Shown here piece by piece: positions 17,795-25,583 of a DNA stretch of 64,000 nt. Numbering within the stretch: position 1 is the first letter of the stretch; each line of letters begins with the position of its first letter. A model generated the notes under the pieces. It had not been told where the DNA came from. It made no database searches and saw only the letters and a program-made list of their open reading frames with translations. The stretch comes from Amycolatopsis palatopharyngis. Lineage in GTDB: Bacteria; Actinomycetota; Actinomycetes; Mycobacteriales; Pseudonocardiaceae. The DNA lies in assembly GCF_003385185.1 (NCBI RefSeq), contig NZ_PQHZ01000033.1:1-64000 (forward strand), read 5' to 3'. The translations under genes and the position numbers were made by a program.

Positions 17795-19495
17795 TCAGCC
17801 GCAGGGAACGTGCTCGAACCGCGGGTCGGCGTCCAGGGTCTCGATGATCCGTGTCGCCTGTTCCCGGATCGGGTAGACCTTGACCCACTTGTCCGTGCCC
17901 ACCCGGCGGAACGTAGCCACCAGGTAGCGCCCCGCATACAGCGGATCTGCCCCGCAACGCTGGCTGTCGGTGTAACCGACGCCTGTGGTGATCGCCAATG
18001 CGGGCATGCGCTGGTTCACCACATAGTCGTAGTCCTGCGCGAGGTGACCGACGAGGTCGAGCTTCTGGTCGCGCTGACCGTGCCTGGCGATGTGCTCGTC
18101 GGTCAGCCCCAGCACGTCGAGCATGACGATATGCGTTCCGGCCTCGTACGAAAGCGCACCGTTGGCGAAGGTACTGACGACCGTTCCGCTCGGCAGGTTC
18201 GAACCGAGCCAGTCACCGATCTCCCCCAGCTCGACGATCGCGTCCCGCCAGTCGTGCATCCGCTGCAGCATCTGTTCGTGCGTCACCGAGACGAAAAGTG
18301 ACAGTCCGGAAAGGACGACAGCGACGGGCACGACCGTGCGGTCGAGCCAGAGCCGTCGCGGCCGGGGCGACGGCGCCGCGCCGGTCCGGACACCGCTGCC
18401 CGTGGCGCCGAGGGCCGCCACGGCCGCGATCGCCAGCAACGGCGGGACCGGCGCCAGCAATCGCCAAGCGGGCATCCAGTCGCCACCGGCGTAGGTGATG
18501 AAGGCGAGGTAGACGAGTGCGAGAACGAAGAGGAGCCAGATCGCCGAACGCGCAGTGAGCACATCGGGATCCGGTGTTCCCTCCCCCTTGGGCCGTCGCA
18601 CGGCGAACACCACCAGTGCCGCGGCGGCCAGCAGAAGGAACCCGCCGTGCGGGACGGCGAACTTCGACAGGTACTCCCAGCCGTGCTCCAGTTGCCAGCC
18701 GAGCGGTGCGCCGGACTTCGCGGCCAGTGCGTTGGGTATGAGGTAGCCGTAGTAGGTGACGCGCCACGCGGTCCAGGGCACGGCCAGCACGAGCGCGCCG
18801 AGTACGAACCCGGCCGGCGCCCACCAGTCCACCCGATGCCTTGCCGCGCGGACGATGAGCCAAATCCCGGCGACGACCGCGATGACGACGCCGTCTGGCC
18901 GCGTCATCGTCGCCAGGGCGACCAGAACACCGGCCACCACACAACGGTTCTCCGACACGGCGAGGCACACGCAGAGCACGAGCAGGAGGAACAGCGGGGT
19001 TTCCAGCCCGGACGGCCCGTAGGCCGCGAGACCACCCGCACCAGCGATCAGTACCGCTGCCGCGACGCCGAAGGCCGGCGCCGAGTCCTGCGCTCCCCGC
19101 GCCCTACGCACGATGCGGTGGACGAGCACGTACGCGAGCAGCACGCACCCGAGCGTGCTGAGCACGCCGAGAACCACAGCGGTACCGATGATCTCCGCGC
19201 CGAACACGGTCTTGAACAGGGCCAGCAGAACCATCCACAGGAAGTTCGAATAGCCCTCGACCCGCTCGCCGACATTGAATACCGGGCCGTTTCCCTGGGC
19301 GATGTTCTGCGAGTACCGGAAAGTGATGAATGCGTCCTCGGCGACCGTCGAGAACATCAACTGGTGCACCAGCGAGAAGCCGAGCGCGAGAAGTACGGCG
19401 GCCACCCGCCACGGCCGGCGGGCATTGATCCGCGACCACGCTGCCAGGACGAACACGGCGAGCACCAGCCAGACCCCCACCACGACGAGAACCAA
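17795..19495 (-). CDS. GT-C integral membrane glycosyltransferase, AftB-like
   Basis: A 566-aa protein with about ten membrane helices and a soluble extracytoplasmic C-terminal domain of ~180 residues. The first external loop has AEDAFITFRYSQNI and GNGPVFNVGERVEGYSNFLW (~50-85), the type of motif found in AftB, which adds terminal beta-1,2 arabinofuranose from decaprenylphosphoryl arabinose. It is the second such enzyme in the window and closer to AftB in motif than the one at 8350, although the other has the AftB position. The start is probably TTG 19495 after GAGGGG; later GTG codons are possible. The acceptor is unknown. Confidence 0.75.
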   Translation of the reverse strand: MVLVVVGVWLVLAVFVLAAWSRINARRPWRVAAVLLALGFSLVHQLMFSTVAEDAFITFRYSQNIAQGNGPVFNVGERVEGYSNFLWMVLLALFKTVFGAEIIGTAVVLGVLSTLGCVLLAYVLVHRIVRRARGAQDSAPAFGVAAAVLIAGAGGLAAYGPSGLETPLFLLLVLCVCLAVSENRCVVAGVLVALATMTRPDGVVIAVVAGIWLIVRAARHRVDWWAPAGFVLGALVLAVPWTAWRVTYYGYLIPNALAAKSGAPLGWQLEHGWEYLSKFAVPHGGFLLLAAAALVVFAVRRPKGEGTPDPDVLTARSAIWLLFVLALVYLAFITYAGGDWMPAWRLLAPVPPLLAIAAVAALGATGSGVRTGAAPSPRPRRLWLDRTVVPVAVVLSGLSLFVSVTHEQMLQRMHDWRDAIVELGEIGDWLGSNLPSGTVVSTFANGALSYEAGTHIVMLDVLGLTDEHIARHGQRDQKLDLVGHLAQDYDYVVNQRMPALAITTGVGYTDSQRCGADPLYAGRYLVATFRRVGTDKWVKVYPIREQATRIIETLDADPRFEHVPCG

Positions 19496-19744
19496 CTGAC
19501 CCCTCGCTCTCCCCAGACGCAGGCCTGCCCAGTTGCGACGAGACTACATTTCCCCCTCACCCGCCGTCGCGGCTCCGCCACGCCCCGCGCGTCGAGCGAC
19601 CGCTCATGGCCGCACGATCCCCGAAGTTCGACGACTGCCCGAACACGGTCGGCGGCACTGCGTGCATCAATGCCGAGCCCGCCATGGCAAACTGCCGTGA
19701 CGATCGGGCCGAACGGCCCCACACTCTGCTGCCAGGGATCTCCC

Positions 19745-21736
19745 ATGCCAACCGAGCTCGCTCTTGTGTCCTTCAGCGTGGTGACGGCCGTCTACGCCGT
19801 GCTGATCGTGGTTCCCGGTCTGCTGATCGCGGCCCTGGCCGGCGTGCGCGGCTGGCAGCTCGCCGCCACAGCTCCACTGCTGACCTATGCCGTCGCCGGT
19901 CTGGCGGGGCCGTGGCTGGCGGTGCTCGGGATTCCGTTCAACATCGCCAGTTTCCTGGCTGTGCTGGTCCTGCTCGCCGGCGCCGCCTTTGGGGTGCGGG
20001 CGCTGGTCAGGCGCCGCTCGGAGGCCGCCACATCGTCGAAGTCGCCCTGGGCGCCGGTGGCCCATTGGGGGGTGCTGGCTTGCCTGCTGGTGGCCGCGGC
20101 CGTCGGGGCCTACACGGTCCTGCGCGGCCTCGGCGCAGGCAACGCCGTGGCGCAGGGCTTCGACGCCGTGTACCACGCGAACGGCATCCGCTACATCGCC
20201 GAAACCGGGGACGGCAGCTTGACCGGCACCGGGAACACCAACTGGTACGCCGCGGACAATCAGCTGTTCTACCCGAACGCCTATCACCTGGTCGGGTCGC
20301 TGGCCTACAGCCTGACGGGCGTCGACATCCCCGTGCTGCTGAATGCCGGCGTGGTACTGCTGCCGGGGCTGCTGGCCCTGTCCATGATCGCGATGGTCCG
20401 CCGGTTCCAGGGCAGGGCGGTTCTCGCGGGCGCGGTGGCGCTGGTCGTCGTCGCTCCCGTGACACTGCTCTACGAGTCGCTCGACCACGGCCCGCTGTAC
20501 CCGTTCCTGCTCGGCCTCGCGCTCACCCCGCTCGCCACGGTGGCGCTGCACTCGTACCTCACCCGGCCCGCGCTGGACACCGGATTCCTGCTCGCCGCGG
20601 TCGCGGTGGGCCTGCTGACGATCCACTCCTCGACGCTGTTCACCGGCATCCTGTTCGCCGTGCCGCTGCTGTTCCAGCGGTGGGCGCAGGCCGGGGCGCA
20701 CCGGCTGCCGACGATTCGGCGTGACCTGGTCGCGCTGCTTCCGGTGGCGGTGGCGAGTATCGCGCTCAGCTGCCTGCAACTGTTCGGTGCGCTGGGGCTC
20801 GCGACCGGCGACGTGGCCTACAACGGCTGGCCCAGCGACACTGGCGTCAACACCGCGCTCGGCTCGCTGCTGACGTTCCAGCATTTCGAGCCGTATCCGC
20901 AGCTGTGGCTCACGGCGGCCCTGGTCGTCGGCCTGATCACGCTGAAGAGTCTGGGCGAGCTGCGCTGGATCGCGGTGACCGCACTGATCACCGGGGTCTT
21001 CGCGGTGGCGGTGATGACGTCGGACCACCCGCTGGTGAAGCTGTTGTCCCGCCCGTGGTGGGACGACCCGTACCGCTTCCTCGCGATCGCGACCGTGCCC
21101 CTGTGCCTGCTGGCCGCGCACGGGATCGCGTCGACGCAGCGGTGGCTGTACGAACGGACCGCCCGTGTTCGGCTTCCCGTGCGGCATGCGGGATCGGCAG
21201 TGACCGCAGCAGCGGTGCTCGCGGTGTTCGTCCTTGGCAGCGGCGGGCTATACAGCAGCGCGAACGCGTCGGTGGTGCAGCCGGGGTACGGCCCCCGCCC
21301 AGGTGTCGCGGAGCAGGAACTCCCGCTGAGCAAGGGAGAGGCGGTCGCGATGCTCGAACTCCGGGAGCGGGCCAAGCCCGGCGACTGGGCGATGAACGAC
21401 CGTGCCGATGGCACCGTGTGGACGTACGCGCTCAGTGGCGTCCGGACGGTTGCCGGGCATTTCGATCGTGGCCTGGTGCCGCCGGAGGCGCAGCTGCTGT
21501 CAGAGCGGTTCAACCAGTATCGCAGCGACCCCGAGGTGCGCGCCGCGGTCGAGCGGCTGAACGTGCGGTGGGTGATCCTCGGAACCGGCGGTTACCCGCA
21601 GGACGCACCGAGGCCCGCCGGATTGACGGGGCTGGACGAGTTGCCGTTCCTGCGTCTCGTGTATCGCAACGACGCCGCGGCGCTGTACGAACTGCGGATC
21701 GAAAGCCCGGTGAACACCACGACCACCTCGGGGTGA
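19745..21736 (+). CDS. Large polytopic membrane protein, DUF6541-like (copy 2 of 4)
   Basis: A 663-aa protein, clearly a paralogue of the gene at 12718: FDAVYHANGIRYIAETGDG, FYPNAYHLVGSL, SRPWWDDPYRFLAI and MNDRADGTVWTYAL occur in the same order. It has ~12-14 membrane helices and a soluble C-terminal domain. The reading frame runs open far upstream through the antisense of the AftB-like gene, but ATG 19745, preceded by AGGGATC, gives the length shared by all copies. It is divergent from the AftB-like gene, just as copy 1 is divergent from glf, which links the family to arabinan/galactan assembly by context. Function unproven. Confidence 0.8.
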   Translation: MPTELALVSFSVVTAVYAVLIVVPGLLIAALAGVRGWQLAATAPLLTYAVAGLAGPWLAVLGIPFNIASFLAVLVLLAGAAFGVRALVRRRSEAATSSKSPWAPVAHWGVLACLLVAAAVGAYTVLRGLGAGNAVAQGFDAVYHANGIRYIAETGDGSLTGTGNTNWYAADNQLFYPNAYHLVGSLAYSLTGVDIPVLLNAGVVLLPGLLALSMIAMVRRFQGRAVLAGAVALVVVAPVTLLYESLDHGPLYPFLLGLALTPLATVALHSYLTRPALDTGFLLAAVAVGLLTIHSSTLFTGILFAVPLLFQRWAQAGAHRLPTIRRDLVALLPVAVASIALSCLQLFGALGLATGDVAYNGWPSDTGVNTALGSLLTFQHFEPYPQLWLTAALVVGLITLKSLGELRWIAVTALITGVFAVAVMTSDHPLVKLLSRPWWDDPYRFLAIATVPLCLLAAHGIASTQRWLYERTARVRLPVRHAGSAVTAAAVLAVFVLGSGGLYSSANASVVQPGYGPRPGVAEQELPLSKGEAVAMLELRERAKPGDWAMNDRADGTVWTYALSGVRTVAGHFDRGLVPPEAQLLSERFNQYRSDPEVRAAVERLNVRWVILGTGGYPQDAPRPAGLTGLDELPFLRLVYRNDAAALYELRIESPVNTTTTSG

Positions 21737-21848
21737 ACGGGGGCCGTGCGGGCCGGAAGCGGTGTTACGGGAGACTCGGCAGTCGTACCCGCCCGTCGGC
21801 TTGCGACGGTCCTGACACTGGTGGTGGAACCTGCCGACAACGACGAGC

Positions 21849-23789
21849 GTGTTCGCGGACGCCGCGCACATCGGCGTTTACCTGCTGATCCTGTTCGCAC
21901 CGGGCACCGCTGCCGCGATCGCCGCCGGCTTGCGTGGGTGGCTGCTCGTCGGGACCGCGCCGCTGCTGGGTTACGCGATGGGGGCCATCGCGGGTCCCGC
22001 GCTGGGGTGGTTCGGCGTGCCCTTCAACCTGGTGACGTTCGCGGTCACGGCCGTGGTGCTCACGGCGGCGCTCGGCGTGGCGCGGTGGTCGGTGTCGCGG
22101 CGCGGGCGGTCAGCGGACGATGCGGGACCACCGTGGTTACGGCGCGAACATCTCGCTGTGGCGGGATGCGTGGCTCTCGCAGCGGTGGGTGGCGGCGCGG
22201 TGTTCCTGTGGGGACTGGGTGATCTCAATGCGGTTGCCCAGACCTTCGACGCGCCGTTCCATGCGAACGGGATCCGGTACATCGCGGAGACCGGGGACGG
22301 TGGCGCGTTCGGCATGGGCGCGGTGCACTGGTACGACGGTGGTTCCTTCTATCCCAACGGTTACCACCTGCTCGCGGCGGTGGATCTCGAACTGACCGGC
22401 GCCACGGTCCCCGCGGTCCTCAATGCACACACGGTGGTGCTCTTCGGCCTGATCGCGCTGTGCACGGCGGTTTTCGTCCGGCATTTCCGTGGTTCACCGG
22501 CGCTGGCCGGGTACAGCGCACTGACTGTGGTGGCGGCGACGTCAGTGAGCTGGGGAACGATGAGCAGCCCGCTGCTGCCGTTCGTGCTGTCGGTGGCGCT
22601 GCTGCCTGTGTTGATCGTGCTGGCGCATCGCTACCTGCAGCGTCCGGCGCCGGACACCGGTCTGCTGCTGGCGGTGGGCGCGGTGGCCGAGCTGACGATC
22701 CACTCCAGTGCGCTGTTCAACGGCGTTCTGCTCGCGGTCCCGATGCTGGCGTATCGCTGGTGGACGGCGCCCGCGCGCCTGCGCCAGGCGCGTCGCGACG
22801 GTCTTGCTTTGCTGGCGGTGGCGGTACCCACGCTGATCCTCGCGGCTCCGGAGCTGCTCGGAGCGCTGGCGCTGGTGGGCAGCGACTACCCGTATCTGGG
22901 CTGGCCGGCCAACACCACGTTCGGTCACGCGCTGGGCGACCTGGTGGCGTTCCAGCACAACCAGGCGCAACCCCAGGTGTGGCTGGCCGTCGCGCTGGCG
23001 ATCGGCCTGGCGACGTACCGAAAACTGGGTGATCTGCGGTGGATCGGTTGTGCGGGGGTTCTTTTCGGCGGCCTCGCCGTTCTGGTGTCCAGTTCGGACA
23101 GTGCAATGGTGACGACGCTGGCGAGGCCGTGGTGGGACGACCCGTTCCGACTGGTCGCCCTGACCACGTTGGTGCTGTGTGTGATCGCAGCCCACGGGCT
23201 CGCGCAGGCGCAGTCCTGGCTCGGCGGGTTGTTGCGAGCTCGTGCCTCCTGGATTCCAGGGAGGACGGCAGGCGCCGTGGCGGCGGTGGCGGTACTCGTC
23301 GGATTCCTCGTCCTGTCCAACGGTCTGTACGCCCGGCGACATGCCGTGTACGTCGCGGCCAACTGGGGAAACACGGAGATGGTCGCGCAGCCGACCGACG
23401 AGATGGTCGTGAGCAAGGCGGAGGTCACGGCGATGCGCGAACTAGCCGAGCGGGCTGACCCAGATGACCGCGTCCTCAACGAATGGTTCGACGGCTCCGC
23501 GTGGACCTACGCCATCACCGGCGTCCGCTCGGTCGTCAGCCACTACGAGGTCGCCGACGCCCCGGCGGACACCAAACTCCTCACCGAACACTTCCGCGAC
23601 TACGCGACCAGACCCGATGTCCGGGCTGCCGCCGACCGGTTGGACGTCCGCTGGGTGCTGGTAACCGAAGGCCGAATGTTCGGCGACTCGACACAACGCC
23701 CACCCGGCCTACGGGGCTTGGACGGCCTGCCGTTCCTGCAGCCGGTCTACGGCAACGACATGGCGACGCTGTATCGGGTGCTCCGGTAA
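21849..23789 (+). CDS. Large polytopic membrane protein, DUF6541-like (copy 3 of 4)
   Basis: A 646-aa protein in tandem with copy 2 after a 112-bp gap. Shared motifs are FDAPFHANGIRYIAETGDG, FYPNGYHLL, ARPWWDDPFRLVAL and LNEWFDGSAWTYAI. Membrane topology and the soluble C-terminal domain are as in copies 1 and 2. Start GTG 21849 gives an N terminus that goes straight into the first membrane helix (IGVYLLILFAPGTAAAIAA), as in its paralogues. The tandem position suggests a local duplication followed by divergence. No catalytic activity can be assigned from the sequence alone. Confidence 0.8.
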   Translation: MFADAAHIGVYLLILFAPGTAAAIAAGLRGWLLVGTAPLLGYAMGAIAGPALGWFGVPFNLVTFAVTAVVLTAALGVARWSVSRRGRSADDAGPPWLRREHLAVAGCVALAAVGGGAVFLWGLGDLNAVAQTFDAPFHANGIRYIAETGDGGAFGMGAVHWYDGGSFYPNGYHLLAAVDLELTGATVPAVLNAHTVVLFGLIALCTAVFVRHFRGSPALAGYSALTVVAATSVSWGTMSSPLLPFVLSVALLPVLIVLAHRYLQRPAPDTGLLLAVGAVAELTIHSSALFNGVLLAVPMLAYRWWTAPARLRQARRDGLALLAVAVPTLILAAPELLGALALVGSDYPYLGWPANTTFGHALGDLVAFQHNQAQPQVWLAVALAIGLATYRKLGDLRWIGCAGVLFGGLAVLVSSSDSAMVTTLARPWWDDPFRLVALTTLVLCVIAAHGLAQAQSWLGGLLRARASWIPGRTAGAVAAVAVLVGFLVLSNGLYARRHAVYVAANWGNTEMVAQPTDEMVVSKAEVTAMRELAERADPDDRVLNEWFDGSAWTYAITGVRSVVSHYEVADAPADTKLLTEHFRDYATRPDVRAAADRLDVRWVLVTEGRMFGDSTQRPPGLRGLDGLPFLQPVYGNDMATLYRVLR

Positions 23790-23908
23790 CACTTCGTAGT
23801 CCCCGGCAGTCACTGGTCGGGACCCTCAGCTTGGCTTTCGCAGCGCGAGGCCGCCTCCATAACAGTGGACACCCGCGTACTCCGCTTCCTAGAGTACATT
23901 CCTCATGA

Positions 23909-24256
23909 TCAAGGCTGGTAGATCCAATCCTGCCTCTCGGCCCACCGATTCACCGCATCAACAAATTCCTGGATCAACTCGACGGAATCGGGGAAATCTG
24001 GCAGAAACTGCGCGCGCGCCTCTTTTAAGAGGTTTTCCCTGATCGCCGAGACGATCAATCTTACTTCCGCCTGATTGAAGATGGATAGCGAGAACCAGTA
24101 AAAATCATCCTGCCTCAACAAGACCGCAGCCAACGCCGAGTCTTCTAGGTGCAAAGCGACCATTTTAAGGATCCAGCCAACCGCTTGCGGCTTCATATCA
24201 ACGAGTTCGTCCTCGCCATGACTATACTTCGTTCCAATTACAAATACTGCTGACAT
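23909..24256 (-). CDS. Small immunity-like protein, paralogue A
   Basis: A 115-aa acidic helical protein without signal peptide. It is a paralogue of the 113-aa protein at 24582-24923: both open with a short beta strand (SAVFVIG / SGILIFG), then Asp/Glu-rich helices, an RLIVSAIRENLL / RLIIAAIRNDLL helix and an ending VDAVNRWAERQDW / VQAVNEWAAGRAW. Size, acidity, duplication and lower GC than the flanks fit immunity proteins of polymorphic or contact-dependent toxins. This is inference; I do not recognise a named Imm family. Its ATG directly follows the TGA of the ORF at 24257. Confidence 0.55.
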   Translation of the reverse strand: MSAVFVIGTKYSHGEDELVDMKPQAVGWILKMVALHLEDSALAAVLLRQDDFYWFSLSIFNQAEVRLIVSAIRENLLKEARAQFLPDFPDSVELIQEFVDAVNRWAERQDWIYQP

Positions 24257-24589
24257 TCAAAGCTCCACGATAACTATTCGGTTTCCGTGCGGCGCTACGA
24301 ACTCCGGGCGTCCGAGGTAGACAGTCTCGTTCACGCTGTGAAGTGCTCGGACATCGACGGTGGCGGATTCAATACGACCGGCAGTGCGGGAAATATGGAC
24401 GCGTCCGTACCCCCAAATAACGGCCGCATACCTGTGGCGCTGCAGGTGATGATCCAGTCCCGCAGCGGGTGCACGCGAACGGCACGGCGGCGCAGTATCG
24501 GGGACTCCGGCAGGCCCCTGCAGTCCCGCCCGCCGCTGGTCGAGTGCCTCCACAACAGCAAAGAGCCGGAACGCGGGCCGGCTAGTCAA
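24257..24589 (-). pseudogene. Possible decayed toxin-like ORF between two immunity-like genes
   Basis: A 110-codon frame opens only at a weak TTG (24589); a stop lies a few codons farther up. The first ~60 residues look random, but the end (RYAAVIWGYGRVHISRT ... VNETVYLGRPEF ... GNRIVIVEL) reads like a folded alpha/beta domain, and its TGA abuts the ATG of the immunity-like gene at 24256. I read it as the surviving C-terminal end of a larger gene, perhaps a toxin domain paired with the flanking proteins. It could also be a spurious frame. No domain is recognised. Confidence 0.35.
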
Positions 24590-24923
24590 GCCATGCCCGA
24601 CCTGCTGCCCACTCGTTCACGGCCTGCACTAACTTTTGCACGATTTCAATCATCAAGTCGGATGGCGCACTCAATCGCGCGACGGGAAGTAGATCATTCC
24701 GGATGGCGGCAATAATCAAGCGCGCATGAGGCCGACCGAAGGTGCCGAGTGTGAATATTCCACCGGTGGCATAATCGGTCAAAATGGCGGAGAGTTCGGC
24801 ATCGTCAACCTCCTCAGCCAGAGTCTCTAGAACCCAACTCAACGCGCCGAACGACAGGTCGAAGCGAAGGTCATCACCACTGGCATACTGCCCGGGCTCG
24901 CCGAAAATAAGGATCCCCGACAT
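24582..24923 (-). CDS. Small immunity-like protein, paralogue B
   Basis: A 113-aa acidic helical protein, paralogous to the one at 23909-24256 (matching RLIIAAIRNDLL helix and VQAVNEWAAGRAW ending). ATG 24923 is preceded by GGGGATTGGG. Two diverged copies on each side of a truncated ORF are typical of toxin-immunity loci, where extra immunity copies accumulate. GC is visibly lower than in the neighbouring membrane-protein genes, suggesting horizontal origin. The function is not assigned; the immunity role is inferred from arrangement and protein character. Confidence 0.55.
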   Translation of the reverse strand: MSGILIFGEPGQYASGDDLRFDLSFGALSWVLETLAEEVDDAELSAILTDYATGGIFTLGTFGRPHARLIIAAIRNDLLPVARLSAPSDLMIEIVQKLVQAVNEWAAGRAWLD

Positions 24924-25583
24924 CCCAATCCCCCATAATTACCCTCACTACACGGACCCCGTGGTTGATAATTCCGATTACCGCACCCCCTATCGGAAGA
25001 GGGCCCGGCCACCGAATCATTTTAAGGAATTTCTTGGCTTTTCATCGCCGAGGCGTCCGGCCGTCGGGTCAAGCCTCTACCTCAAGGCCCCGGACTAGGC
25101 CCCTGGTCTGCGAAAACAGCTCGCCTCTCGGGTTCAAGCCGGAGACACCGGCAGCGATTGCAGTCGGCTCGCGCAAGGCCGTCATGCAGGTCGAGGTCTG
25201 GGACAAGGTCACGGCGGCCGGACCCGCACCGCACCGGCCGCTCAAACCCACTTCCAGGAAGCGGGTTTCTGTGAGCTGAACCCGCTCGCCGGCCGGGCAC
25301 CTCTGACATCACGGTGCGTTCTGCTGCAACTACACATGGTACACGGCGGCCTTCGAAGTCGCGGCCGAGCCAACGAACCGTACAGCGCGTGGGCTGCTTC
25401 CGAGTGCACGTGGCCAGTCCACCGGCAGCGGCGCCGTCCGGCGCCGCTGATCGCCGTTGCTAGTCTGCCCGTGGCCCCGGGATAGCGACATCGACTTTCG
25501 CGATCTGGTCGGCACCGAGGCCATGTCGTCGGCGCACGGATATGGACGGGGGCCGACAACACCATTATCACGAGGAGCGCACT
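24924..25583. other. Non-coding stretch: AT-richer first half, two hairpins
   Basis: No frame here looks protein-like. The first ~170 bp are unusually AT-rich for this window (TTTTAAGGAATTTCTTGGC type). An imperfect hairpin lies at 25244-25268 (AAACCCACTTCC against GGAAGCGGGTTT). A perfect 10-bp hairpin lies at 25426-25449 (CAGCGGCGCC, loop GTCC), about 135 bp ahead of the next gene, and could be part of its leader. The stretch probably holds decayed DNA from the low-GC island plus the promoter of the DUF6541-like copy 4. Confidence 0.5.

Noticed and set aside
18647..19744. A long N-terminal extension of the DUF6541-like copy 2
   Set aside because: It runs antisense through the AftB-like gene, has no counterpart in the other copies, and a good ATG with a ribosome site exists at 19745.
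25100..25160. A tRNA-like T-loop (GGTTCAAGCC)
   Set aside because: No acceptor, D or anticodon stem can be paired around it.
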